64,000 bases of DNA from an uncultured Tateyamaria sp. (GCF_947503705.1 NZ_CANNES010000006.1:62001-126000); one strand, 5' to 3'; shown: positions 8,508 through 17,725, counted from the stretch's first letter. Notes: generated from the letters alone by a model not told the origin. Program-made: numbers and translations.

Positions 8508-9218
8508 ATGATGGACCCTGATTTTTGTTTTCACCCCAATGACTTGATGCGCGTGATGGGCACTGGCCAAATGCCCTGTCTGATCGACGTGTGCGTGCCC
8601 GAAGATATTGCCGCAGCGCCCTGGCGCCTGCCCGGTGCCCGTCATGTGGCGCATGGTGACATTCGCGAATGGATGCAAACGGCCGATCCCGCGCGGCCTG
8701 TGGTTGTGATCTGTCAGAAAGGGCTCAAGCTGAGCCATGGTGCTGCGGCCCTTTTGCGCGCACGGGGCTTTCACGCCCGTGCATTGGAGGGCGGAAACCT
8801 CGGCTGGTTTGATGCAAAACGGCCCCGTCTGGCCCTGAATACAGGCTCCGCAGGCATCGCTTCCTGGGTTCTGCCCGCACCGGTCACGGCCCAGTCGTTG
8901 TGCTTGGCCTGGCTGATCCATCGCTGGTTTGATGACGGGGCGGAGATCATGTGGGTGCCTGCCGCGATGGTCGGCGACGTGGCGGCCCGGTTTGGCGCGC
9001 AGCCTGCGCCGCGACGTATCGAAACGCTATGCTCTCAAGCGGGCCTCGATTACGTGCCGCTTGTCACCTTTCTGTCGCAGATTGATGGCAAGGCTGCGCC
9101 ATGGTTGCCCCTTCTGACTGCCCTGCCCCACCTCCACCACAGTTCCGAGGCGCAAGCCGCGTCGGCATTGTCCATCATCGATGCGGCCTGGGTCGCCGCT
9201 CGCGAGGGGGCGGCATGA
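8508..9218 (+). CDS. Rhodanese-ChrB-like fusion protein
   Basis: A 236-residue protein with two parts. Residues about 5-110 form a rhodanese-like domain with the Cys loop ICQKGLKL, the sulfurtransferase active-site position. Residues about 125-235 resemble the C-terminal domain of chromate-resistance protein ChrB (SLCLAWLIHRWFDDGAEIMW). The next gene, chrA, starts inside its stop codon (ATGA), so the pair is translationally coupled. A role in chromate or oxyanion resistance follows from that neighbour. Two adjacent ATGs (8508 and 8511) follow AAAGGA; either could be used. Confidence 0.75.
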   Translation: MMDPDFCFHPNDLMRVMGTGQMPCLIDVCVPEDIAAAPWRLPGARHVAHGDIREWMQTADPARPVVVICQKGLKLSHGAAALLRARGFHARALEGGNLGWFDAKRPRLALNTGSAGIASWVLPAPVTAQSLCLAWLIHRWFDDGAEIMWVPAAMVGDVAARFGAQPAPRRIETLCSQAGLDYVPLVTFLSQIDGKAAPWLPLLTALPHLHHSSEAQAASALSIIDAAWVAAREGAA

Positions 9219-10462
9219 AACAGGATTGGTCGCAGCTTGCCCGCGTTTTCGGGCGCATCGGCTGCATGTCCTTTGGTGGGCCTGCGGCGCAGATCTCTCT
9301 GATGCACGAGGCGCTTGTCACGCGCCACAAATGGCTGACCGAGCAGGAATACCTGCGCGCGTTGTCACTTTGCATGCTCTTGCCCGGCCCGGAGGCGATG
9401 CAATTGGCGACCTATGCAGGCTGGCGGTTGCGTGGGGTGCCGGGCGGTCTGCTTGCCGGGCTTTTGTTTGTTGTGCCCGGGGCGCTGGTCATTCTGGGGC
9501 TCGCCATAGGCTATGTGCATTATGGCAACCTTCCTTTGATCCAGGCGGCGTTCCTTGGGGTCAAGGCTGCAGTGATTGTTGTGGTGCTGCAAGCGCTGCT
9601 GCGCCTTGGGAGAAAAGCGCTGACGGGCCGTGCAGCATGGATACTGGCAGGGCTCGCCTTTGCGGCCCTGTTTGTATTCGGCCTGCCCTTTCCAGTGATC
9701 GTGATCGCCGCAGGCATTTATGGGTATCTGACTGCACAAGGTGAAAACTCCACGCCACCACCCCACGCCAAAGCACGTACAGCACGCACGGTCCTTATCT
9801 GGGGCGGCCTTTGGGTGGCCCCCATTGTCGTGCTTTGGATCACCGCGCAGGATTTCCTGCTACAGATCGGTCTGTTCTTTTCCAAACTGGCGGTCGTTAC
9901 CTTTGGCGGCGCCTATGCAGTGCTGGCCTATATGACGCAAGAGGTCGTGCAGAATTACGGGTGGATCACCACCGGGCAAACGATTGACGCACTGGGACTG
10001 GCCGAAACCACGCCGGGGCCGCTGATCCTTGTGACTGAATTCGTGGCCTTGCTTGCGGGCTTTGCCCAAGGCGGGCTTGGTATGGCCTTGGCGGCAGGCG
10101 CTGTGGCGCTTTGGGTGACTTTCACGCCCTGCTTTTTGTGGATCTTTGCCGCTGGCCCTTACCTCGAACACATCGCCGCGCGCCCGCGCCTTTCCGCCGC
10201 TTTGCACGCCATCACTGCGGCGGTTGTAGGGGTGATCCTGAACCTGTCGGTTTGGTTCGCCTTACACGTCATTTTTGGCCAAGTTGCCCAGGTTAACGCG
10301 CTCGCCCTGCCTCTGCCTGATGTCGCAACGCTTAATCATTGGGCAGTTCTGTTGACGGCAGTGGCGATGGTATTGATGCTGGGCTTGCGCGTCTCATTGC
10401 TGCCTGCCCTTGCTCTCATGGCCGCAACGGGTTGCACTTTGGGTCTGCTTGGTCTCAGTTAA
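9215..10462 (+). CDS. chrA: Chromate efflux transporter ChrA
   Basis: A 415-residue, two-domain (long-chain) CHR family transporter with about ten membrane segments. The family motif FGGPAAQISLM is at about residues 22-32 and its second-half counterpart, TFGGAYAVLAYM, at about 229-240. ChrA exports chromate, and possibly other oxyanions, at the inner membrane. The start overlaps the stop of the rhodanese-ChrB gene (ATGA). Confidence 0.88.
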   Translation: MKQDWSQLARVFGRIGCMSFGGPAAQISLMHEALVTRHKWLTEQEYLRALSLCMLLPGPEAMQLATYAGWRLRGVPGGLLAGLLFVVPGALVILGLAIGYVHYGNLPLIQAAFLGVKAAVIVVVLQALLRLGRKALTGRAAWILAGLAFAALFVFGLPFPVIVIAAGIYGYLTAQGENSTPPPHAKARTARTVLIWGGLWVAPIVVLWITAQDFLLQIGLFFSKLAVVTFGGAYAVLAYMTQEVVQNYGWITTGQTIDALGLAETTPGPLILVTEFVALLAGFAQGGLGMALAAGAVALWVTFTPCFLWIFAAGPYLEHIAARPRLSAALHAITAAVVGVILNLSVWFALHVIFGQVAQVNALALPLPDVATLNHWAVLLTAVAMVLMLGLRVSLLPALALMAATGCTLGLLGLS

Positions 10463-10539
10463 GCCCAGTGAATTCCCAAGCCCCTCTTTCCTTGGCGCAA
10501 AATTGGGATATGCTAAGAGCAACTTGTGCGAGGACTGCC

Positions 10540-11046
10540 ATGAGCCGGAGCATTGATTACGGCAACTTGATGCATGAGGCCATGCGTGGCCTCATTCGCA
10601 AAGTCCTGACCGATGTGTCTGAGAATGGCCTGCCAGGCGCTCACCATTTCTTTATCACCTTTGACACCAGCCATCCGGATGCCGAATTGGCCGATTGGCT
10701 GTCTGATCGTTATCCAGGCGAAATGACCGTCGTGATGCAACATTGGTATGACAAGCTGGAAGTTGGCGAGGATGGATTTTCCGTGACGCTGAACTTTGGT
10801 GACGCGCCAGAGCCGCTTTTTGTGCCCTATGACGCGATTAAGACATTTGTCGACCCATCTGTGGAATTCGGTCTGCGGTTCGAGACCCAGGAGGAAGACG
10901 GCGAAGAAGGGGCCAAAGCCCCGCCACCGCCCGAAATGCTGCCCAGTCCGACTGTGAAGGCAACTCAGATGGCAGAACCAAAAGCGCCGACTGACAAAGA
11001 ATCCAAGCCAGCCGATGTTGTCTCTCTCGACAGTTTTCGAAAATAA
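10540..11046 (+). CDS. sspB: SspB, ClpXP adaptor for ssrA-tagged proteins (alpha type)
   Basis: A 168-residue protein of the alphaproteobacterial SspB family. Residues about 1-125 are the tag-binding domain (DYGNLMHEAMRGLIRKVL, HHFFITFDTSHPDAELADWL, FGLRF). A Pro/Glu-rich linker follows, ending in the short tail VVSLDSFRK, the position of the ClpX-docking peptide. It binds ssrA-tagged proteins and hands them to ClpXP in the cytoplasm. The ssrA gene lies about 2.7 kb upstream. The ATG at 10540 agrees with the family N-terminus. Confidence 0.92.
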   Translation: MSRSIDYGNLMHEAMRGLIRKVLTDVSENGLPGAHHFFITFDTSHPDAELADWLSDRYPGEMTVVMQHWYDKLEVGEDGFSVTLNFGDAPEPLFVPYDAIKTFVDPSVEFGLRFETQEEDGEEGAKAPPPPEMLPSPTVKATQMAEPKAPTDKESKPADVVSLDSFRK

Positions 11047-11054
11047 GGACGCGC

Positions 11055-11612
11055 TTACTGGCGGGTCAGGAACGTATCGACCGCGCGCAGGATTTCGCCA
11101 TCACGAATTGTCTGAAACCGCAAGTCTAGGCCACCATCACTAAGCGTGCGGTCATATTGTTGCAGGCTGTAACCGCCGTCCACATCCACAAAAAGCGAAT
11201 AGACGGTCAGCGTTTCACTATCAATGCGCGACCAGACATAGGGTTCGCCCTTCATCGGGTTCAACTGCACCTCATGGCCAAACACGTTGCGTCGCATGGC
11301 CGCCGCATAAACCGCGTCGCGGTCGCTGGGCACAAAATCGATGGTGTAAGACTTTTCCTTGCGCCGCCCGTCAGAGCGCAGAGTGACAGAGGTCCATTTC
11401 ACGCGAAATCCTTCCTTGGTTTCCGAAATGTCGACGCTCATGTCGCGCGGGATTTTCGTACCGTCTGCCGAGGTGACCTCAGCCGAGCCGGTATAGGTGC
11501 CCACAAATGCCGAAATATCGGCCCGCGCCACCCCTGCCATCAAAACCAAAAGGGCCATCAAACCGGCCAGCCGCATCACCGCCAATGAGGGAAACGATCG
11601 TAAAGGTGTCAT
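11055..11612 (-). CDS. Hypothetical exported protein
   Basis: A 185-residue protein. A Sec signal peptide is visible at about residues 1-33 (hydrophobic core LAGLMALLVLMAGVARA), so it should be periplasmic or outer-membrane associated. The mature part is predicted to be mostly beta strands with no motif I recognise. The start at 11612 has AAGGAG about nine bases ahead. It converges on sspB with eight bases between the stops. Confidence 0.75.
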   Translation of the reverse strand: MTPLRSFPSLAVMRLAGLMALLVLMAGVARADISAFVGTYTGSAEVTSADGTKIPRDMSVDISETKEGFRVKWTSVTLRSDGRRKEKSYTIDFVPSDRDAVYAAAMRRNVFGHEVQLNPMKGEPYVWSRIDSETLTVYSLFVDVDGGYSLQQYDRTLSDGGLDLRFQTIRDGEILRAVDTFLTRQ

Positions 11613-11788
11613 CGGGAAGGCTCCTTCGGTTGCGCGCAGCTTTAATATAGGACGGTGCCGACGATGTTGCACCCAAACATTGAAAATTGTGACCGCACAA
11701 CGCGCGATGGGCGCGGCCCCCATGCTTGTCTGTGCCGGTGCCGCCCGGTAAACCAAACCTGAACATTTTTTCAATCAGGAGCCGCCCG

Positions 11789-13180
11789 ATGGCCGACACC
11801 CGCACAGAAACCGACAGCTTTGGCCCCCTTGAGGTCCCTTCGGAAAAATATTGGGGTGCGCAGACGCAACGCTCGATCATGAATTTTCCCATCGGTTGGG
11901 AAAAGCAGCCAATCGCCATCGTGCGTGCGCTGGGTGTGATCAAAAAAGCGTGTGCCATGCAAAACAAGGCTCAGGGTGGTCTCGATCCGCGTCTTGCAGA
12001 CGCGATCATTCAGGCGGCGGGCGAAGTGGTTGACGGCAAATTTGACGACAACTTTCCCCTCGTCGTGTGGCAGACCGGCTCTGGCACCCAATCCAACATG
12101 AACGCCAATGAAGTGATCGCAAACCGCGCTATCGAAATCCTGGGCGGCGTGATCGGATCGAAAGACCCGGTGCACCCTAACGATCATTGCAATATGGGCC
12201 AGTCTTCCAATGACACATTCCCTACTGCGATGCACATTTCCGCGGCCATGACCGCACATAACGTGCTGCTGCCCGGGCTGGAGAAACTGCATGCAGCCTT
12301 GCAGTTCAAAGTCGAAGCCTTTGACGGGATCATCAAGATCGGTCGGACCCATACGCAGGATGCAACACCCCTGACCCTGAGCCAGGAATTTTCCGGCTAT
12401 ACCCACCAGGTCGCCATGGGCATTCAGCGGGTCAAAGACGCGTTGGGCCGGATTTACGAGTTGGCGCAGGGCGGTACGGCTGTGGGCACAGGCTTGAACA
12501 CCAAAAAGGGCTGGGCCGAGGCGGTCGCGGCGCATATGGCCGACATCACTGACCTGCCCTTTGTCACGGCTCCTAACAAGTTCGAAGCACTGGCCGCTCA
12601 TGACGCCATGGTCGAAATGTCAGGAGCGTTGAAGACTGTTGCTGCATCGCTTTTCAAGATTGCCAATGACATCCGCCTGCTCGGCTCGGGGCCCCGTTGC
12701 GGTCTGGGCGAGTTGGTGCTGCCCGAAAACGAGCCCGGCTCCTCCATCATGCCGGGCAAGGTGAACCCGACCCAATGCGAAGCGCTGACGCAGGTCTGTG
12801 CCCATGTGATGGGCAACGATGCAGCTGTTGGTTTTGCTGGGTCGCAGGGCCATTTTGAGCTGAACGTCTACAAACCCATGATGTCCTACAACGTGTTGCA
12901 ATCCATGCAGCTTTTGGGTGACGCCGCTTCGGCCTTTACCGACAATCTCATTGATGGGCTGCAAGCGGATGAGGTGCGCATCGACAAGCTGATGCGCGAA
13001 TCACTGATGCTGGTCACAGCCCTTGCGCCCGAGATCGGCTATGACAACGCCACCAAGGTCGCCAAGACGGCGCATAAGAACGGCACGACACTGCTCGAAG
13101 AGGCGATTGCCCTTGGTTTTGTAGACGAAGAAACGTTCAATCGCGTAGTGCGCCCTGAGAACATGATCGGGCCTAAGTGA
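11789..13180 (+). CDS. fumC: Class II fumarate hydratase
   Basis: A 463-residue, iron-free fumarase of the TCA cycle, converting fumarate to L-malate as a cytoplasmic homotetramer. The superfamily signature [11 protein letters not shown] is present, as are the active-site regions [13 protein letters not shown] and [16 protein letters not shown]. Length is normal. The ATG has CAGGAG upstream at good spacing. Its stop overlaps the GTG of the DUF4169 gene (GTGA). Confidence 0.97.
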   Translation: MADTRTETDSFGPLEVPSEKYWGAQTQRSIMNFPIGWEKQPIAIVRALGVIKKACAMQNKAQGGLDPRLADAIIQAAGEVVDGKFDDNFPLVVWQTGSGTQSNMNANEVIANRAIEILGGVIGSKDPVHPNDHCNMGQSSNDTFPTAMHISAAMTAHNVLLPGLEKLHAALQFKVEAFDGIIKIGRTHTQDATPLTLSQEFSGYTHQVAMGIQRVKDALGRIYELAQGGTAVGTGLNTKKGWAEAVAAHMADITDLPFVTAPNKFEALAAHDAMVEMSGALKTVAASLFKIANDIRLLGSGPRCGLGELVLPENEPGSSIMPGKVNPTQCEALTQVCAHVMGNDAAVGFAGSQGHFELNVYKPMMSYNVLQSMQLLGDAASAFTDNLIDGLQADEVRIDKLMRESLMLVTALAPEIGYDNATKVAKTAHKNGTTLLEEAIALGFVDEETFNRVVRPENMIGPK

Positions 13181-13389
13181 CGCGGCCTATCAACCTCAAC
13201 AAGGCCCGCAAGGCCCGGGCTCGCGCCGAAAAAACGGCGCGGGCAGAGGCGAATGTGGTCGCATTCGGGCGCACCAAGGCCGAAAAGCAGCACGCAGAGC
13301 GAGAAACAGCACGCATGACGAGAGAACTGGACGGCAAAGCCCTCGAAACGTCCGCCAATGGTGCAAAAGACGGCAACAAAAAGCCATAA
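13177..13389 (+). CDS. DUF4169 family protein
   Basis: A 70-residue, highly charged Ala/Lys/Arg-rich protein with the N-terminal pattern [20 protein letters not shown] and FGRTKAEK typical of DUF4169. Function unknown. It begins with GTG overlapping the fumC stop, so expression is coupled to fumarase. Confidence 0.85.
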   Translation: MTRPINLNKARKARARAEKTARAEANVVAFGRTKAEKQHAERETARMTRELDGKALETSANGAKDGNKKP

Positions 13390-13433
13390 ATTCCAGGCAA
13401 CTTGTCAGCGTATTAAATGTGACAGGTATTGTT

Positions 13434-13601
13434 ATGACCCAGAAGACGGACCAAAGCATTGAAGATCGCAATCGGGTGCGCGCCTTGCGACGGGCCCGAC
13501 GGTATATCCGTGCGAATGAAGGGGCATTGGCCCGTCTTCTAAACACCTATGCCCGCGTCTCGACGCTCGATCCGACCCGGCGTGTTTGGGCCGAACAGTG
13601 A
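13434..13601 (+). CDS. Small hypothetical protein
   Basis: A 55-residue Arg-rich protein (core RVRALRRARRYIRANEGALA). I do not recognise a family. It sits between two conserved small genes, and its stop overlaps the GTG start of the next one (GTGA), which supports it being translated. An in-frame GTG at 13419 could extend it by five residues. Confidence 0.55.
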   Translation: MTQKTDQSIEDRNRVRALRRARRYIRANEGALARLLNTYARVSTLDPTRRVWAEQ

Positions 13602-13816
13602 ACGACGGGCCGCAAAAGCATTCCCTGACCCTCAAAGGACATCGCACAAGCGTGTCACTGGAGCCAGAGTTTTGGGCCGCTTTTCGCGAGATTGCGGCGG
13701 CTGACGGCAAACCGATCAATGCGCTGGCCAGCGAAATAGATGCCGCGCGCGCGCCGGATGTGGGGCTTGCCTCGGCGATCCGTGTGTTTGTGTTGTCCCG
13801 TTTTAGAGAACGTTAA
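13598..13816 (+). CDS. Ribbon-helix-helix domain protein
   Basis: A 72-residue protein. A short strand (HRTSVSLEPEFWAAFREIA) followed by two helices fits the RHH_4-type ribbon-helix-helix fold, a small DNA-binding or toxin-antitoxin-like module; no toxin gene adjoins it. It starts with GTG overlapping the previous stop. It may be a small regulator, but no target is visible. Confidence 0.75.
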   Translation: MNDGPQKHSLTLKGHRTSVSLEPEFWAAFREIAAADGKPINALASEIDAARAPDVGLASAIRVFVLSRFRER

Positions 13817-13840
13817 CCAAGACAGGGCAAGGTGCTCCGT

Positions 13841-14077
13841 ATGTCTGGTTCCGCAAAAACCACCCCGCTCAGCCCTGAAGGTTACCTTTTGGGTATCTTC
13901 AGTTCCAAGGCCGCACGCGATGGCGCAGTGATACGTCGAAAATCGCGCGATATCGAACGCTACGTGGGCCGTCAGGTGTTTTTGTCCGAATTGAACCGGC
14001 GCGGGTATGCAGCCGTTGAGAATGCGGGCCAGATCGTGATCTTTTGCAATGCGGAACCGGTCCACCCTTTGGCCTAG
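13841..14077 (+). CDS. Small conserved hypothetical protein
   Basis: A 78-residue protein with the pattern FSSKAARDGAVIRRKSRDIERYVG and a C-terminal IVIFCNAEPVH. Relatives in Rhodobacteraceae have, as I recall, sometimes been labelled phosphoribosylanthranilate isomerase; at this length it cannot be that TIM-barrel enzyme. The ATG has AAGG upstream. It ends just before a row of hairpins. Confidence 0.65.
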   Translation: MSGSAKTTPLSPEGYLLGIFSSKAARDGAVIRRKSRDIERYVGRQVFLSELNRRGYAAVENAGQIVIFCNAEPVHPLA

Positions 14078-14178
14078 CCGGAGACCGGCGCGGTCTCCGG
14101 CAGGTTTTCGGCGCGAAAACCGGAAAATCTGGACCGGAAACCGCGTCGGTTTCCAGCCGGTCTTTGCGTCAAAGACCG
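14078..14178. repeat. Array of four tandem hairpins between convergent genes
   Basis: Four consecutive inverted repeats fill the whole gap between a plus-strand gene (stop 14077) and the aldolase gene (stop 14180). They are 14078-14086/14092-14100 (9 bp), 14103-14109/14115-14121 (7 bp), 14136-14142/14148-14154 (7 bp) and 14160-14166/14170-14176 (7 bp core, extendable). The first three have 5-base loops GGCGC, GGCGC and GCGTC; the fourth reads GCGTC if its innermost pair is opened. The array probably ends transcription from both sides; its last part recurs at 17889-17918. Confidence 0.8.
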
Positions 14179-14179
14179 A

Positions 14180-15073
14180 TTACGCAACCGATGCGCGATA
14201 GATCTTGTCAATATTGCCACCGAGTGCGGCATTGAACCCTTCATCGCTCATGTCTCGCTGCAACCCTTCGGTCAAGGCGCGGCTAAAGCTGGCAATCATC
14301 TTGTGGTTCTGGGCCAGGCGCGCGCTTGCATCGTCAGTCGAATATCCTCCTGACAGCGCCACAACTCGCACCACCCGCGGATGATCGGCCAACGCATCAT
14401 AAAGCCCAGGTTGATCGGGCAATGTCAGTTTGAGCATTACGTCCTGACCTTCGGCCAAGCCCTCCACGTGGCGCATCAGTGCTGCGGCCAACATCGCTTC
14501 CGCTTCGGCCTTGGTCTCGGAATGGATGTTCACTTCAGGTTCGATGATCGGCACCATACCTGCTGCCAAAACCTCATGTGCCACCTCGAACTGATTGGCG
14601 ACAATCGCCTCGATCCCCGTGGCATTGGCGCCATGCACAACCGACCTTTCCTTGGTGCCGTAGACGCCCATCGACTTGGCCTCGGCCAGCATCTCGGCGA
14701 GGCCCGGAATGGGTTTCAGCAATTGCACATCGTCGGCCTGATCCTGCAAACCTTTGTCAATTTTCAGAAACGGCACAACACCGCGCTTATTCCAGAGATA
14801 GGCAGGCACGGATTGCCCGTCGATTTTCTCATGCAGCGTTTTTTCAAACAGGATCGCGCCGATGACCTTGGCGCTGGTAAAATCGGGGCTGAGAATGATG
14901 CGGGCGCGCATTCGTTGGATTTCAGCGAACATCTCATCTTCGCTGCCATAGTCATTGGCGTCCACACCATAGAGCGCCAGTGCCTTGGGGGTGGACCCGC
15001 CCGATTGATCGAGCGCAGCAATAAATCCCGAACCGGTTTCCATCTGGGCACGCATTGTTGCAACATCAGTCAT
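14180..15073 (-). CDS. fba: Class I fructose-bisphosphate aldolase
   Basis: A 297-residue Schiff-base aldolase of the bacterial class I type (opening GSGFIAALDQSGGSTPKALA; PIIEPEVNIHS; ALSGGYSTDDA). It cleaves fructose 1,6-bisphosphate to DHAP and glyceraldehyde 3-phosphate in glycolysis and gluconeogenesis. The ATG at 15073 has GGAGGT at six bases. A longer reading frame to 15148 lacks support. It stands alone between the hairpin array and a P450 gene. Confidence 0.93.
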   Translation of the reverse strand: MTDVATMRAQMETGSGFIAALDQSGGSTPKALALYGVDANDYGSEDEMFAEIQRMRARIILSPDFTSAKVIGAILFEKTLHEKIDGQSVPAYLWNKRGVVPFLKIDKGLQDQADDVQLLKPIPGLAEMLAEAKSMGVYGTKERSVVHGANATGIEAIVANQFEVAHEVLAAGMVPIIEPEVNIHSETKAEAEAMLAAALMRHVEGLAEGQDVMLKLTLPDQPGLYDALADHPRVVRVVALSGGYSTDDASARLAQNHKMIASFSRALTEGLQRDMSDEGFNAALGGNIDKIYRASVA

Positions 15074-15164
15074 CGGGTCACCTCCGGAAGGATTAGGATT
15101 TGTTGTTGAAACAGGCCTATCGCAATCCAGGCGACGGTGTAATCCCACCGCCCCGGTGTTAGCG

Positions 15165-16505
15165 TTACCGTTTGCGCAAATTCAGCCAGATGCCGTCTTT
15201 GGCCCGCACCGTCAGGTGCGCCACGGGCACCGGATCGCGCCCTTCGACCGTTTCCACGCGCATATCGCGCAACAGTCGCGCCAGAATCAGCGGGCCTTCA
15301 ACCATGGCGAAACCGGCTCCTGTGCAGACACGGGCGCCGGCAGAGAACGGGATAAACGCTTCACGTTGGCAGGTCTTGCCGTTTTCAGTGTGCCACCGCG
15401 CGGGATCAAAAGCGTCAGGCCGATCCCACAGCCGTTCGTGCCGGTGCAAGTGCCAGGGGCTCAACACCAACTGGCTGCCCTTGGGCACGGCTCGCTCGCG
15501 GAACGTCTCTGGGCAGGCGGCTTCGCGCACCATCATCGGAACCGGAGGATAAAGCCGCAGGGTTTCGCGAAACACATCGCGTGTGATCGGCAGCTTTGAC
15601 ATCGCAGCAAAGTCGCAAGCCTCCAGCGTTTGTGCTTCGCCGGCAACCTTGTCCTGCCAATCGGGGTACAGCGCCATGAGGTAGAGTGCCCAGGCCAGCG
15701 CTGATGCGCTCGTTTCGTGGCCTGCCAGGAAAAAGATCGCCACCTGGTCCACCATTTCGCCCGGCGAAAAGGTTTCTCCCGTTTCGGGGTCGCGGGTGGT
15801 CATAATCTTGGTGGCAAGATCATCCGGGGCGGAGCCCGCCGCGATCTCCTCTGCGCGTCGCTGCACCAATTGGCCGATCAACGCCCGAATACGCGCCGCA
15901 CTGGCCCGCGTGTCACGGCGAAACAGACGCGGCATCCATTTGGGCAGGGGCACAAAGGCTGCCAGGTTCAGGATCGGTTGGCTACGCTGATAGGCACGAA
16001 ATTCGTGGAACACCGCGCCCGCCAGCTTGTCCTCAATGGGGATAGAGAAAAGCGTGCGAAAAATCACGTCTGCGGCGGCGTGGCTGGTGTGTTCCTCAAT
16101 CTCCGTCATGCCTTGGGGCAAACGGGCAGCCGCCGCCTCGGATGCGTCCCACATGGCGGGAAAGGTCTCGCGCAGGCGACCACCTTCGAACGCCGGATCA
16201 ATGATCCGCCTTTGCCGTTTCCACATCTCGCCATTGGTCAAAAAAACCGAATTTCCCAACAGTGGGCGCAGCCCCTCGCCAATCCGGTCGGATTTGGGGA
16301 AGTCATCGGGCCGATCCTTGAGCACCGTTTTGACCAGATCGGGCTGATTCATCAGATAGCTGCGGAAGAATGGCGTGCGAAACTCTGCCATCCATGCGCG
16401 GTAAAGTCGCGCGGGTTGCGCCGACAGGATATCGCGCCGAAAAAGCTGCATATACCGCCAGAGCGATACGCGATCCGGCCTGCTGGGCGGTTTGGGCGGG
16501 ATCAT
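15165..16505 (-). CDS. Cytochrome P450
   Basis: A 446-residue soluble P450. It has the I-helix AGHETSASALAW (residues about 258-269), the K-helix ExxR in FRETLRLYPP, and the heme loop FSAGARVCTGAGFAMVEG with the proximal Cys at about residue 390. No membrane anchor is seen. Substrate unknown; fatty-acid or terpenoid-type hydroxylation is possible. The ATG overlaps the stop of the preceding hydrolase gene (ATGA), so the two form one operon. No ferredoxin or reductase gene adjoins. Confidence 0.93.
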   Translation of the reverse strand: MIPPKPPSRPDRVSLWRYMQLFRRDILSAQPARLYRAWMAEFRTPFFRSYLMNQPDLVKTVLKDRPDDFPKSDRIGEGLRPLLGNSVFLTNGEMWKRQRRIIDPAFEGGRLRETFPAMWDASEAAAARLPQGMTEIEEHTSHAAADVIFRTLFSIPIEDKLAGAVFHEFRAYQRSQPILNLAAFVPLPKWMPRLFRRDTRASAARIRALIGQLVQRRAEEIAAGSAPDDLATKIMTTRDPETGETFSPGEMVDQVAIFFLAGHETSASALAWALYLMALYPDWQDKVAGEAQTLEACDFAAMSKLPITRDVFRETLRLYPPVPMMVREAACPETFRERAVPKGSQLVLSPWHLHRHERLWDRPDAFDPARWHTENGKTCQREAFIPFSAGARVCTGAGFAMVEGPLILARLLRDMRVETVEGRDPVPVAHLTVRAKDGIWLNLRKR

Positions 16506-17725
16506 GCGGCCACAGACGTGTATTTGGACACGGCGTGATCAATCCGCGATTTCGAGGGTGGCCTGCCTGCATATCGTTCGGCCAAGGTCACAGGGCCTGC
16601 GGTGATCTGGAAATAATCGTAGTCTTTGGGGCGATCAAAGGCGCACATGTATTGAAAATGCAACCGAAAGAAGCGCCAGCGCAATTCCGACCACTTCTCT
16701 GCGCTGAGGGTTTGGGTGAACGCGGCGGAAAAGACGAGCGGCCATTTTTTGGCCGGCGGCGCAACGCCCGAGACCGCAACCGGATCGCATAGCGCAAAGG
16801 CACAGCCATCGCCGGGCGCGGTGACATCGACCCAAGTGAGTTCCTCGCGCGCGGCAAGATATTGCAGGTCTGCACGCAGGCGATGCGCGTCAGGCAAAAA
16901 CGATACCATAGGCACCACTTGGCCCAGCGACAAAAACGCCAGCTTGGGCCCATGGACCGGAACACGGCCCGCACGGATCAGATCGGCAAGAATAGACACC
17001 CCCAAATGGGCGCCCGAGGAATGGCCAACCACCAGAACCTCGTCCACGTCCGTGGCAAGCGCCTCTGCGATACTGTCCTGAAAGTGGTGCATCCGATCTT
17101 CAAGGGGCTTTGGGTTCGCTCCGTTTGAGGCGGCCGAGTAGGCGTAGTCATGCATAAGATAATAAGCAAAGACTTTGCCGTCCTTGGATTTGAACCAACG
17201 CAAGAGGGCCACAAATGCAGCCGCCCCAAGAGCCGCCCCGATCCATGCCCCAATGTCGCCCAAGGTCAAACTGCCAAGCCGCCAGATACCCAACCAGAGG
17301 GCAAGCGCGATCAACAGCTGCCCCAAAAGCATACCCACGGGATAAAGCGCCGCAATCACCGGCCCTTTGCGCAGACGCATCAGACGGCATAGAGCGCCTG
17401 AGGCAATATAGGTCCAAGCGGTGCGAACCATCTGCAAATACGTCCCGGGGATAGAGGCGTCCATGCTGTCACGGACAATGTCGGACCAGACCAGCACTTC
17501 CACATCGGCATGGGTTGTGGCGTCGTCGATCATTGTGTCGATCTGCCAGCCGTAATGCGAACCGCCCGTTCGCGGTTTCAAGGTCAGGTCATATCCTGAA
17601 ATAGCCGCTTGGGCCGCACCCTCGCTGCGGTAGAGCTCGCGATAGCGGCGCGGATGAATAGGGTCATAGCCGGGGATGTAAAACACCCGGCGGTTTTTGA
17701 CGGTTTGTGGATGCGGACTGCTCAT
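16502..17725 (-). CDS. Alpha/beta-hydrolase-like membrane protein
   Basis: A 407-residue protein. The opening RRVFYIPGYDP and the nucleophile elbow VGHSSGAHLG (Ser at about residue 232) mark an alpha/beta hydrolase. Two hydrophobic segments at about residues 122-148 and 155-177 insert between the first strand and the elbow, so it is probably a membrane-attached esterase or lipase. The coupled P450 downstream suggests both act on one hydrophobic compound; that is inference. Confidence 0.8.
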   Translation of the reverse strand: MSSPHPQTVKNRRVFYIPGYDPIHPRRYRELYRSEGAAQAAISGYDLTLKPRTGGSHYGWQIDTMIDDATTHADVEVLVWSDIVRDSMDASIPGTYLQMVRTAWTYIASGALCRLMRLRKGPVIAALYPVGMLLGQLLIALALWLGIWRLGSLTLGDIGAWIGAALGAAAFVALLRWFKSKDGKVFAYYLMHDYAYSAASNGANPKPLEDRMHHFQDSIAEALATDVDEVLVVGHSSGAHLGVSILADLIRAGRVPVHGPKLAFLSLGQVVPMVSFLPDAHRLRADLQYLAAREELTWVDVTAPGDGCAFALCDPVAVSGVAPPAKKWPLVFSAAFTQTLSAEKWSELRWRFFRLHFQYMCAFDRPKDYDYFQITAGPVTLAERYAGRPPSKSRIDHAVSKYTSVAA

